A DNA stretch of 20,858 nucleotides from Stramonita haemastoma (GCA_030674155.1 CM060325.1:59018717-59039574); one strand, 5' to 3'. Positions 10,027-19,286 are shown, numbered from the stretch's first letter. Numbers and translations: made by a program. The notes: generated by a model not told the origin, from the letters alone.

Positions 10027-10939
10027 ACACACACACAGCGTGTGTGTGTGTGTGTGTGTGAAATAATATATGCATAAAGTTTACTGACAACTTTTCTATG
10101 ATTTCAAACATTTGAGCAAGCCTACAATGATCTTAAATGTCAGATAAATGGCATCTTGTTCATTAAACTTGAAAGGTACTTGGACTGCTCAAAAATGTAT
10201 TTATATATCAATCCTGGCAAAAGTAAAAATTAAATCTGGAGAAAATATTATCAACAATAATACAATCAAACAAACAAATCAAATACTGGTAAATTTAAAA
10301 TCCCAACTCAAAAGTGCCCAATAACAAGCTTACTAGACATATAAAGTGAAAGCGGAAGAACATGATACAATGTTTTGGCACTGGTCATATTAACTTTTCA
10401 TGTGATCTGTTCTCGTTTCCAGAGCAATTTCATTCCTAACACCATGGCACGTTTTTAATTGGTCAGTCTGAAAGCAAGCGTTGTGTCTTCAAATGAATTC
10501 TGATTATATAAATGCCATGTGCATTAAATGAACAAAGCACATGCAATTTACACATCTGATATGTACAGAAGTCTTGCTATGATACTTGGAACTTCATGAT
10601 AAAACAATAGTGCATTAAGGTAAAAACAACCGTATGTGACCAAGCAGTGTATTCAAGTCAGAGACATGTTTAATTTTTAACATGATCTCTTCTCTTTTAA
10701 TTATTGTTTTTTTTTAATATTCTGAGGAGTCACTCGGGCATCACATTTTGGGCAAGTCAAATCTGGTGGAGCCCATCTGTTTCCAGGTCATAAAATGCAT
10801 GCTGGGTATATTGAAATCTTCCATAGCATTGGCTGTAGCAGGCCTGCTCCTCTGCTAAAGACAGACAGATTTCTATACATGTGTGCAAGGTGTTATGGTG
10901 GAAACCTCAGTGTACAGTCTCCAGGTGGGGTGGGGGTGG
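9623..10939. other. Intergenic DNA with CA/GT hairpin array
   Basis: A/T-rich sequence with a CAGA-rich patch (9645-9680) and the CA/GT array at 9969-10060. A coding-like block at about 10700-10854 on the - strand is treated under findings. Positions 10070-10690 show no recognisable feature. Confidence 0.6.
9969..10060. repeat. CA array followed by GT array (imperfect palindrome)
   Basis: (AC)26 at 9969-10020 is followed by AT, fifteen more bases of AC repeat, GCG at 10038-10040, and ten TG units to 10060. The TG block can pair with the preceding CA block in a stem of about 20 bp with a 3-base loop and one G-T pair. Confidence 0.9.
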
Positions 10940-11240
10940 GGGGATAGCTTGGAGGTTAGGGCATTGCACTCACAATCTGACAGCCTGGGATCGATCCCAG
11001 GTTTGAGCAACCACCAAAACGCCAATTCAAGGGGATTTTTCTCCTGGAGTTAGCATCAGTGCCGACTCCACTCCCTGGAAAGTCCGTCAGATGAAACTAT
11101 AAACTGAGGTACCATGTATGAATTCATGCAGAACATCTTGTGCAAGTGTTAACACCCATTCAGCCTTTCCGAAGAGTAGGCCAAAGTGAGTCAGTGGAAA
11201 TAGATTACAAAATTCCAAAGAGGAAAGCACACTGGTGCTG
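10940..11240 (+). mobile_element. tRNA-derived SINE, forward copy
   Basis: The head GGGATAGCTTGGAGGTTAGG is followed by a B-box-like GGGATCGATCCC and GCCGACTCCACTCCC, then the core CCGTCAGATGAAACTATAAAC. ATGCAGAACATCTTGTGCAAG and CGAAGAGTAGGCC follow. It aligns with the copy at 6219 through most of its length but loses similarity after about 11230, so the 3' tail is missing or decayed. Confidence 0.75.
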
Positions 11241-11260
11241 TGTTTAGATACTATCCCTTA

Positions 11261-11571
11261 AGCTGGAATGCGGCTACCTTAACACTACTCCTACATTGTA
11301 ATTGCCCTTCAGGGATGATTAAAGTGTTTTTGACTAGACTTGACTTGACTTGACTACATTAAGGGAGAGAACCCATCTTTCCTTGCACATGTGCACATTT
11401 GTATGCTTCTGTAACCTAGTAGTGGCAGTAGTGGGTGATAGGTAGGGCATGGTTAGTAGCTGGTTGGTTGCCCTATAGCCGGTTACTCGTAGAGAAATGG
11501 TTAATGGTGGGCAAATATGGTTGCATACTCAAAATCTCATCATTAGTGAACCTCAGAGCTCTAGCTGAGAA
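11261..11571 (+). repeat. Dispersed repeat, copy 2, split by an insertion
   Basis: The left piece (11261-11282, GGAATGCGGCTACCTTAA) and the right piece (11501-11571, TTAATGGTGGGCAAATATGG onward) align end to end with the unbroken copy at 4358-4446. The 218 bp between them are extra and are bracketed by TTAA at 11279-11282 and 11501-11504. Confidence 0.65.
11283..11355 (+). repeat. LINE-3'-end-like sequence with ACTTG tail
   Basis: ACATTGTAATTGCCCTTCAG, then GGATGATTAAAGTG and several ACTTG units, resembles the 3' ends of CR1/L2-type LINEs and the SINEs that use them. It is short and forms the left part of the insertion in the split repeat. Assignment rests on memory of the end motif. Confidence 0.4.
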
Positions 11572-12371
11572 AGGGAAGAAAAAAAGTCATGACAATGATT
11601 GTATGGAAAATGAGCCAGTCAGACCCTCTGTTGGTTCCTGGGGATAAAACCCCTGTCAGCTCAGCAGATTTTTAAACTAAGCTTTCAGCGTATTTCAGAC
11701 CATGAGTCTGACTCTCTATTTTCATACCGTACCTTTAAGTAGCAAAAACTGAGCAGCTTAACAACATTCTTTTAAAAAAAACCAATGTATTTCATTCAAA
11801 AACATTTTATTGTGGAACAGAGATTTTAATTATCGTCATAAAAATATATATTTATATCAGCGAGTGCAGTTTGCTAAATTGTGTTCCAAGATTTCCTCAA
11901 AGAAATAAAATGACTTGCAATGAATATGCAAAGAAACAAAATCACCGCATAGTACAGTTACTTAAGAATGTATGGTACTGAAGTCACTCAATAAAGTAGA
12001 AAACCAAACTAAAACAAGCCAGCATCACCTCTGTTATAACTTATATTTAGGTAATCTCACTTATCAACTTCTAAGAATTTAATACATGTCTGGGGGCCTT
12101 AAATGACTCTAGATTCAAAGCACTATATCCAAAAAATGTGTGAGATTTTGCTGTCAAAGTCTACCAAAAACCAGTCTCCAGCACCCTTCCAGCCATCAGA
12201 ACACTTGTCCATTGTAATGTCACCGCTGATGTTTGGTACCGCAAAGTTTCAGAAGATTGATTTCAAAACAATCATTATTCATGAGTGAACAGAGAAACTG
12301 CAACTTTTGCCTTGACAAAGTAAGGATAGGTATATGGAGAAATAGATGTGTTACACAAATCACTCACTTGT
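11572..12371. other. Intergenic DNA without recognised gene
   Basis: A/T-rich, no coding exon recognised. A TTTATT at 11806-11811 could be a - strand AATAAA, but no - strand gene end is identified to use it. Confidence 0.55.
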
Positions 12372-12649
12372 TTAACCCTCTTGCATTTGGATTCTCTGAA
12401 CACAAACTGCCCCTAGATTTCGCATTACATCAAGAAATCAGGTCAGGCACACATGCTCATGCTCGCAAACCTTTTCCTCCTTCTAAGTACATATCAGCAG
12501 CTATAACTACTTCCAGACTCTCAGCAGGGTTTCTACCTCTAGCCTGATAGAGTTTTGGCATGTGGTACCAATTAGTAATGGTCACAGTGTGATGGAAATC
12601 TACTGTGTGTAAATCCTGGCAAATCCCGGTTCCGGACTAAGAGGGTTAA
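12372..12649. mobile_element. piggyBac-like MITE, copy 2
   Basis: This copy of the 5137-5431 element is 270 bp (12376-12645). It begins CCCTCTTGCATTTGGATTCT, ends CGGACTAAGAGGG, and is flanked by intact TTAA on both sides (12372-12375 and 12646-12649). Internal blocks such as AGAAATCAGGTCAGGCACAC and ATCAGCAGCTATAA match the first copy. No coding capacity. Confidence 0.85.
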
Positions 12650-13244
12650 AAAAAAATTAATAAGGGAAAGAAAGAAAAAAGCATATCTTAAAGACTGGTG
12701 AAATTGTTAAAAAAACATCACTTAAAGCTCCCACTAAAGGTGACAAATTGCACACAGTAGGTTAAAAATAATTTTCATTTTATTCATAATGGCACAATTA
12801 GGAAACAACACTTTTCATTGTCAGCTCATATCATCAGTGTACATGATTATCCATTTTGTAAACCACGTTTAAAACTGGGACAATTCACAACATGATGCAA
12901 ACACTGAAAATAAAAGGCAAGGTATAAACAATATGCTTAAAACCAAAAATAGCGTTCAATGTGCACCAACAATAATGTGGAAAATGATCAGTAAAACACA
13001 TGAGATTTATGCATAATTTGAGACCATTCTCAGAATATTCCATATATACATAAATCACAAAGGTGAAGAAAGCAACATATTTTTTAAAAAAATTCTTTCA
13101 TCACCTGAACTGGAGAAAATGAATATAAAAAGTAGTTGAATGTTATAAGGAAAAAAAGAATCAAGGAATGCATGGGTAACTTGAGATTGTAAAATATCAA
13201 TGTGCAAAGTTCTTCATTCATTAGATTAATTAAGGGAGGGTGGG
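12650..13244. other. Intergenic A/T-rich DNA
   Basis: A-rich, with many A and T runs and no recognisable gene or repeat. Confidence 0.55.
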
Positions 13245-13430
13245 GATTTTTACGATCTCCAGGATCAACTTACATTGCAGACCTGCCAGTGCCACAACTC
13301 CCTTCAAGCAGGAGATCAAATATGCATGCTAAAGATCCTATAATTTACATCCGTGTTCGGTGTGTTACAGAGACATTAACAAATACCCAGCATGCACCCT
13401 GTGCCTGGAGAGGGATGGGCTCCGTCAGGT
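13245..13430 (+). repeat. Old retroposon 3'-region fragment (LINE- or SINE-like)
   Basis: TTACATTGCAGACCTGCCAG, then AGATCAAATATGCATGCTAA, AGATCCTATAATTTACATCC and GTTCGGTGTGTTACAGAGAC resemble a widespread molluscan retroposon 3' region I recall, with many changes. There is no second copy in the window, so this rests on recognition only. Confidence 0.4.
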
Positions 13431-14785
13431 TCAACTTGCCCTGAAGACACAGTCTGAACAATGGAGTGCAGTGCCCCAACAGCTTGTAAAAAAAATTAAG
13501 GGAGAAAAGGGATATTTAACTTCAGCTGTATTTTTTTTTTTTATCTGTCAAGAAACTTGTCAGTGAAAAGAAATTGCATGTTGTGTGACACTCCCCTCCA
13601 TTTTTCTTTCCATTTTTTTTTTCTACCTCTGAAGCCTGTTATAGCGTCAGTCCCTGGACCCCTGATTTTGGATGTGGAGTGGGGTGGGATTTTTTGTTTT
13701 GGGTTGTTGTTTTTTTTATTTAAACTAGAGTATTGTGTTTTTTTCCAATGCTCAATAAGAACAGGACTCATGATTATCAGGGAACACAAAATCTACCAAA
13801 CAACGTACTAACTCGTACAATGCAGAGTAAAGTCACTTGTTTAGTGTAGCTATGACTACAAAACTTAAACATGAAGCAATGTGTAACTGCTCACATACAG
13901 ACACCATATAATTTGAAACACACACACAAAACTGGGGCATAGAACATCTTCTGAACCAAATTACAGCTGCAGCGTGTTTACAACAAATCAAAGACCTCAT
14001 TGGCTCACCAAATGCTGAACAACATCTTCACCCTAAGAAAATCAGGTAGCCATCACTACAACAAATCAATCATTCCATTACAAAAAAATGTAAAACATAT
14101 CGCATTAACAACTGATATCATGCTAAATGATTCACTTTTCTCTAGAGCTGCCATCTACATGCGTAAAACTCCAAATATAAGAGAGAAAGCTGTTCCGCAC
14201 AAATGAAATATAATACAAAAAATGCAGAAAACTTTTGCTTTTTTTCAAGCCCAACATGATGCATAAAGATAAAATCTGACTGCACAGCCATGCTTAAATC
14301 TGCAGGACCTGTGCAACAGAATTTATCAGAATAGTTTTGGATTCCTGTCCTAAGAAATCAGATGAGGCTCCACCTTGCATTTAAATCATTATACAGGTAT
14401 TTTAAGAAGCCTGTTCTGATCTTGCATGTCCAGGATAATAACTTCTATTTCCCCAACTGACAGCAGCAATAGCAAAGTCTTGAAATAAGTCTTGAGTAAG
14501 GCACCTTGTGGAAATTCTGTGCTAGGAATTCCCTCTTTATCTATCCCTCTCTTTGTTTCTGCTTTGTTCTTTTTCTTATCACCGCATACCTGTCTATTTT
14601 CTGTCGTCTTGGTTTATTCTCCTGCCTATTTCCCAGAAACATGGAAAAGCAAACAATTCCCTCCCACGCCTAAGTCGCAGGTGCTGGGCCTGACTTGTCA
14701 GGTGCTTGAAGGCAGCGCAATGCATTTTTGCTCATATGAAAGACAACAATAGTTGCTGACAGAGCATCTGACGAAGAAGAAGAAT
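13431..14785. other. Intergenic DNA; possible repeat tail at its right end
   Basis: T-rich stretches at 13530-13740 and nondescript A/T-rich sequence to 14480. The segment ending GACGAAGAAGAAGAA at 14771-14785 looks like a GAA-type retroposon tail, but the body before it was not recognised. No protein-like exon was seen. Confidence 0.5.
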
Positions 14786-15401
14786 GGTGACCATCACTAT
14801 GACTACTAGACCTCAAGACTCCCCTGACTTTCGAGACAGACAGAAGCTTGCTACCTTCATGGAAAACAAGGTAGAGACAAGGTATACTGGAGTCAGTATG
14901 ATATCAGTGCAGGAAGGGCTAGCTACCACATCTGAAACATTATTCTTCACTGCATGATGCTCATCGAGGATGATGATCATGACAATGCTGTCAACATCAG
15001 GCTAGTTTTGAGACTGTGTGAAAATGCTGTGCTACTCTGCTTCCCTTTTCACAAAATATCCTGGTGCCAACCTGGCCAGTGAAAGCACAGGCACCTGCAG
15101 TTTTGTCATGTAATCTGAAAACATTTTTCTGAACTTGTATGCATGAAGTGGATGATGCTCAACTGTGTGGTCCCTTGTCTTTCCCTTGAGCCCATAATTC
15201 ACTTGATTTTGGGTAGAAACCCTTCTCCCATAACAAATTAAAAAACAACAACAACAACAAAATACTATCAACTACAGCAACTTAACCAAAACATACCAAA
15301 GGAAAGAAACAAATGAAGCAACCAACCATGGATACATTTCTTATGAAGCTGGAACCTACAGCCTTTCATATCGGAGTACTCTTGGCTATTTATTCCATCA
15401 A

Positions 15402-15420
15402 GGGGGGGGGGGGGGGGGGG
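15402..15420. repeat. G19 homopolymer
   Basis: Nineteen consecutive G residues; true length may vary between individuals or be set by assembly error. Confidence 0.9.
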
Positions 15421-15817
15421 TGATGAATATGTAACAACTATTTTAAAAAGCATTCATCCCACAGTGCTTGCTGCACAAAATATGCAATAAAACATATGAT
15501 ATTTCTATTCTGACAGATGGAACACAACACCGGAACTCAACTCACAGCAAGTATATCTAGTTTCTATCAAAATCCAACTACCATTCGTTGATAAATAATA
15601 CTGATTACAGAAAGAGCACTTTTCATCAACCTCAACCTGATCTTGTAAAAAACAAAATATAGGGCAAAATACTCTTGTCAAATGTAACAAGCAATTTGGC
15701 ATAGTGTTTTTAAAAATATCTTTTCAGAAAAAACTCGAGTCGGGTCAGGTCAAAGGCATGGTCCTTACTCAAAAATGCAAACAATCCTGTCCATGGAAGA
15801 TACCATTTTCCAGAGGT

Positions 15818-15832
15818 TTTATTTAATTTATT
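15818..15832 (-). promoter_or_regulatory. Candidate APRT polyadenylation signals
   Basis: Two TTTATT sites (15818-15823 and 15827-15832) read AATAAA on the - strand, about 310 bp past the APRT stop. They are the nearest such sites noticed downstream of the stop. Confidence 0.4.
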
Positions 15833-16139
15833 GAACCTTTGATAAATCATTTTCAAAGATACAGAGAAATTGTAAGTGGTTACCTGCACTTGTTTTCCTC
15901 CATTACTATTTTCCAAATTTTTTTTTTCAGAAAATCTTTTCAAAGAGGAAAATAATGCCAACTGAAGTCCATGTCATAAAAATTGAAAGCTATAGCAAAA
16001 ATCTGTTCTTTTTTCTTATATTTTCAACATCATCATTTCTGACACCCCCCCCCCCCACCCCTCCAAAAGAAAAAAAAAAGCAAGTTAAAACCCCCAAACA
16101 AACCAAACAAAACCCAAAACAAACAAGCAATGCATTATA

Positions 16140-16276
16140 TCAATACTGAATGAGGGACTTCACAGGCTTGGAGATTTTGTCCCGCCCTTTCAGGTCGGCC
16201 AGTTCAATGACAACCAGGCACTGGGCCACCTCAGCACCTACTTTCCCCATCAGGTCAACGGCAGCTTTCATGGTGC
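16140..16276 (-). CDS. APRT: Adenine phosphoribosyltransferase, terminal exon
   Basis: On the - strand the acceptor TGTGTGTAG precedes 16276. The exon's first two bases complete the Gly codon of the PRPP loop (GG|C), and translation continues TMKAAVDLMGKVGAEV...VIELADLKGR to ...SLIQY and a TGA at 16140-16142. Human APRT has TMNAACELLGRL in the matching place and ends SLLQYE, so the fit is close and the C terminus is complete, one residue shorter. The exon encodes 44 residues beyond the split codon, forming the last strands and helices of the type I phosphoribosyltransferase fold. Intron phase (1) agrees with the upstream exon at 17765-17843. Confidence 0.94.
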
Positions 16277-16280
16277 CTAC

Positions 16281-16414
16281 ACACACGCATGAAATTCCAA
16301 ATCATTTCACACACATGCAGGCACACATGAACATGTGCACATACACGCACGTGCACACATGCACGCACACATGCATGCACACACACACACACACACACAT
16401 TCACACACACACGT

Positions 16415-16446
<32 letters not shown>

Positions 16447-16530
16447 TCACACACGTGCTCTCACACACACACATTCACACACGTGCACACACACACACAT
16501 ACACAAACACACACACACACACACAGAGTC
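16281..16530. repeat. CA-rich microsatellite block 1
   Basis: Imperfect CA repeats with CACGTG and CATGCA variants, beginning right at the APRT acceptor. CAAATCATTTCACACACA near 16299 recurs at about 16850. Confidence 0.9.
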
Positions 16531-16654
16531 ATATTCATACGCATTATAAATGACAAAACACAAACTTTTAGTCACACACAAGCATCTGCTTTTCTTCTTT
16601 TCTCCCTGTCTCCCTTCGTCTAATATCACTAATAGTGAAAAGACGTAAAATCTA

Positions 16655-16700
16655 AAGAACGAACGAACGAACACACACACACACACCTACCTACCCGCAG

Positions 16701-16756
<56 letters not shown>

Positions 16757-16780
16757 ACAGGCACACACACACACACACAT
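16655..16780. repeat. GAAC then CA microsatellite block 2
   Basis: Four GAAC units (16657-16672) pass into CA repeats, interrupted once by CTACCTACCCGCAGG. Confidence 0.9.
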
Positions 16781-16784
16781 GTGC

Positions 16785-17110
16785 GCTATAAACTAATGCA
16801 AAGTACAGAAGTGTTTGCGTGTCTGTCATTTGTTTCCACTCTTGCTATACAAATCATTTCACACACACACGCAGGAACACATGCGCACATACACACAGAG
16901 GCACGCACACACACATACACACATGTGCATGTGCACATGCGCGCACACACACGCACACTTTTTTTTTGCAATAAACTAATACAAAGTATAGAAGTGTTTA
17001 CATACTTCTTATATGCTTACACTTTTGCTATAAACTAATGCAAAGTTCTGAAGTGTTTTCATGTCTCTCATATGCTTCTACTCTTGCTATATAAACTGAT
17101 ACAATGTATC
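16785..17110. repeat. 59-bp tandem/interspersed repeat units
   Basis: Three units start GCTATAAACTAATGCAAAGT (or a close variant) at 16785, 16968 and 17027, and each is exactly 59 bp. The second and third are in tandem; a CA-rich block separates the first. A fourth, partial unit starts at 17086. Confidence 0.85.
16858..16960. repeat. CA-rich microsatellite block 3
   Basis: CA/CG/TG alternating purine-pyrimidine sequence between the first and second 59-bp units. Confidence 0.85.
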
Positions 17111-17264
17111 TTGTTTTGTCAGATTCATTGTGAAGTACTTGTATCTCTCTCTGCCGCTAACACCTATTCTGCTGTCTTGTAGACCACTAGGGCACCACAT
17201 TTTGCAACCAACTTCCTCCACTCCGGCACAAAAGTGTGACATGCCACAATGTATAGACTGTTTT

Positions 17265-17370
17265 GTCTGGTTCTTTGTTATGGGCTTGCATATCTGTGTT
17301 GTCTGATTCTTTGTTAAGTGCTTGTACATCTGTGTTGTCTGGTTCATTGTAAAGTATTTGCATTTATATA
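17265..17370. repeat. 36-bp minisatellite, about three units
   Basis: Units begin GTCTGGTTCTTTGTTA at 17265, GTCTGATTCTTTGTTA at 17301 and GTCTGGTTCATTGTAA at 17337, with exact 36-bp spacing. A diverged single unit lies at 17115-17150. Confidence 0.85.
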
Positions 17371-17413
17371 TCTTTCATAAACTAACATTCTGGCTAAGTG
17401 CTGCTCCAGTCGT

Positions 17414-17670
17414 TCTGATTCAAATCTAATCTAGTCCTTCAGATGAGACTATAAACTGAGGCCCTGTGTGCAAATGCATGCAAAATATCTTGCACACACG
17501 TTGAACCCTGTTCCCCTTTTCGTAAGAATAGGCCATTGTGTGCCGGTGGGAACAGATGACACGATTTACAAAAACTACATACACACTGGGACTGGATGTA
17601 AAAAAAACACATGAGCGCTTATTCCATTATCCTCGATATAAAAGAATAAATAAATAAACAAATAAATAAT
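17414..17670 (+). mobile_element. tRNA-derived SINE, 5'-truncated and internally deleted
   Basis: A B-box-region remnant (GATTCAAATCTAAT) joins directly to TCCTTCAGATGAGACTATAA. Next come GCATGCAAAATATCTTGCAC, GAATAGGCCATTGTGTGCC and GCGCTTATTCCATTATCC, then an AATAAATA-type tail to 17670. The 3' half matches the copy at 6219-6557 almost base for base. Confidence 0.8.
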
Positions 17671-17764
17671 CATTGTGATTTATTTTTAAAAAGCCAAAAT
17701 AGTTTTTTTTAACGCTATCACTCATGACAAAAGCTCTTGTTTTGCAACTTAGAAACAGACCCAC

Positions 17765-17843
17765 CTCCAGTGGCCAGTAAATCATCCACAATCACCACAG
17801 ACTGTCCTGGTTTTATTGCGTCTTTCTGCACCTCGCACTTGTC
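17765..17843 (-). CDS. APRT: Adenine phosphoribosyltransferase, PRPP-loop exon
   Basis: This 79-bp exon encodes [14 protein letters not shown] followed by [13 protein letters not shown]. The [12 protein letters not shown] stretch (with T from the next exon) is the PRPP-binding signature of type I phosphoribosyltransferases; the two Asp residues contact the ribose hydroxyls and the ATGGT loop holds the 5'-phosphate. APRT joins adenine and PRPP to form AMP and pyrophosphate in the cytosol, salvaging adenine. The acceptor is TTTCAG (- strand, ending at 17844) and the donor GTGGGT begins at 17764. The frame joins LEYGE of the upstream exon in phase 0 and the terminal exon in phase 1. Aligned with the human protein there is no gap. 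Confidence 0.95.
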
Positions 17844-18052
17844 CTGAAACAAGAACGTGAGGATGTTATTACAGCGGAAATGAAGGGATAGGGATAGCAT
17901 TGTAACAAAAGAGATGTGGATGTCATAGATGATTGTGTAAAAAAATATCATATCAGGTATAAATACTAACAGGGATCTTTTATATATATATGAGGAAGGC
18001 GAAAGCCGAAATATTGGGGAACCATATATGCTGGTTGTTTTACTTTCACTTC

Positions 18053-18058
<6 letters not shown>

Positions 18059-18144
<86 letters not shown>
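18059..18144. repeat. (TA)43 microsatellite
   Basis: Uninterrupted TA dinucleotides, followed by CATATATATATG. Hydrophobic Tyr-Ile reading frames on both strands are artefacts of the repeat. Confidence 0.95.
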
Positions 18145-18150
<6 letters not shown>

Positions 18151-18355
18151 TATGTGTGGAAAGGTAGGATTTCCAAAAGAACAGCGAATTCTGGACCCAT
18201 CATGATCATCAATTCCTTGACCAAGACGGTCATTGTGGGGTGGGAGATGGAGGTGAGCACGAGGGATGCATTGGTCAACAGTGTTCTCCAGGCTGGTCTG
18301 TCTTATCTCTGGCCTTTTGCAGCAGCAACACAGCCAGGTCAAGGCTGGTCCAACC

Positions 18356-18725
18356 TTAACCCTTTCAATACAGCGAGCCTGTTTTCCGGCTTAGCTTTCT
18401 GCTACCCTTCTGTCCTGTAAGGAGGAGAACCGGCGCAACCAAATTTTCCTTCAATTCCTGGGTTTCTGATGGTGCACAAGAGTGCAAAACAGGTAGGTAG
18501 GTAAATTTTACATACACGCACACGAAGCTTTAAAAACATTCTCGAAGGAAAGGAGGAGCAGTGTTTGCCGTATCAAAACTAATTTCCAGAGTCCGTTGAT
18601 GCCAGTTAGCTGCATGATGGATTACTATAAACAAACCTTCCTCTGGTACCGTTATCACTGGAAAATTGGCTGACAGGACTGAAGGGGAGAGTGCCATGGC
18701 AGAAATTCAGGGTTGTAAGGGTTAA
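18356..18725. mobile_element. TTAA-flanked MITE, second family (piggyBac-like)
   Basis: A 362-bp element (18360-18721) is flanked by TTAA on both sides (18356-18359 and 18722-18725). Its ends are CCCTTTCAATACAG and, on the other strand, CCCTTACAACCCTG, agreeing at 10 of 14 positions. No transposase frame. Interior sequence does not match the CCCTCTT family at 5137 and 12372. Confidence 0.65.
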
Positions 18726-19286
18726 AGGAATATTTTTTATGGTAAAAAAGATGCACTGCACACAAAAGTCAAAGACATCTAGGGTTCAAAACTTGTCTTG
18801 ACTGGTCTCTACCTCCTCTGCATAGCAGATTTAACAAAGTCATCCCATTGTTGTTGTCATCAAAAATTTATTACCATTATCATATTTAATATGTAAATTA
18901 GAAACAACAATTTTCAAAAGACAATGTTGCTTTCAAATACATATATTTTTGTGCTGATTTGATATTGAGAGAGTCAGTAACCTTTCACTTTTACTTCCAA
19001 TTTCTTAACAATTCTCATGTTGCTGTCTAATTATCAAAGGTGCCCCAGTTATATATCAGTATCACTCACTACCTCTTCATTTAAATGTCCATTATAAACC
19101 AACAATGACCGTTATCATAATATTATCACCTCACAGAAAAGAAAATAGACCTAGACAACTTTTTATAAACTGGATACAAAAGTTCTACATGTGTGTTCTT
19201 GGGTTGCTGATCAGGTCATCCATCGACTCAAAAAAACAAAAAACAAACAAACAAATTTTAATAAAAAGAAAAGGTCATCGACTCAC

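Larger units (their letters stand above)
14786..16139. other. APRT downstream region and intergenic DNA
   Basis: Contains a G19 run (15402-15420), a C12 run (16045-16056) and two overlapping-range - strand AATAAA candidates at 15818-15832. Part of it is presumably the APRT 3' UTR. No other coding exon recognised. Confidence 0.55.
16277..17764 (-). other. APRT intron packed with tandem repeats and a SINE
   Basis: This 1488-bp phase-1 intron has donor GTGGGT at 17764 and acceptor TAG at 16277. It holds three CA-rich blocks, three 59-bp repeat units, a 36-bp minisatellite and a partial SINE. Confidence 0.85.
17844..19286 (-). other. APRT intron with TA array and TTAA-flanked MITE
   Basis: This 1443-bp phase-0 intron has donor GTGAGT at 19286-19281 and acceptor CAG at 17846-17844. 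It contains a long TA array (18059-18144) and a MITE (18356-18725). Positions 18165-18355 are of higher complexity but not recognised. Positions 18726-19280 are A/T-rich with nothing recognised. Confidence 0.85.

Noticed and set aside
9825..10111. Open frames of Cys-Val and Thr-His repeats near 9.9 kb
   Set aside because: Products of the CA/GT array only.
16150..16623. A 157-codon + strand frame
   Set aside because: Its first part is the antisense of the APRT terminal exon and the rest is CA-repeat translation.
17087..17347. An 86-codon - strand frame with a 12-residue repeat
   Set aside because: The repeat comes from the 36-bp intronic minisatellite, whose length is a multiple of three; lies inside an APRT intron.
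17990..18420. Tyr-Ile repeat frames on both strands
   Set aside because: Translation of the TA array; flanking residues are intronic.
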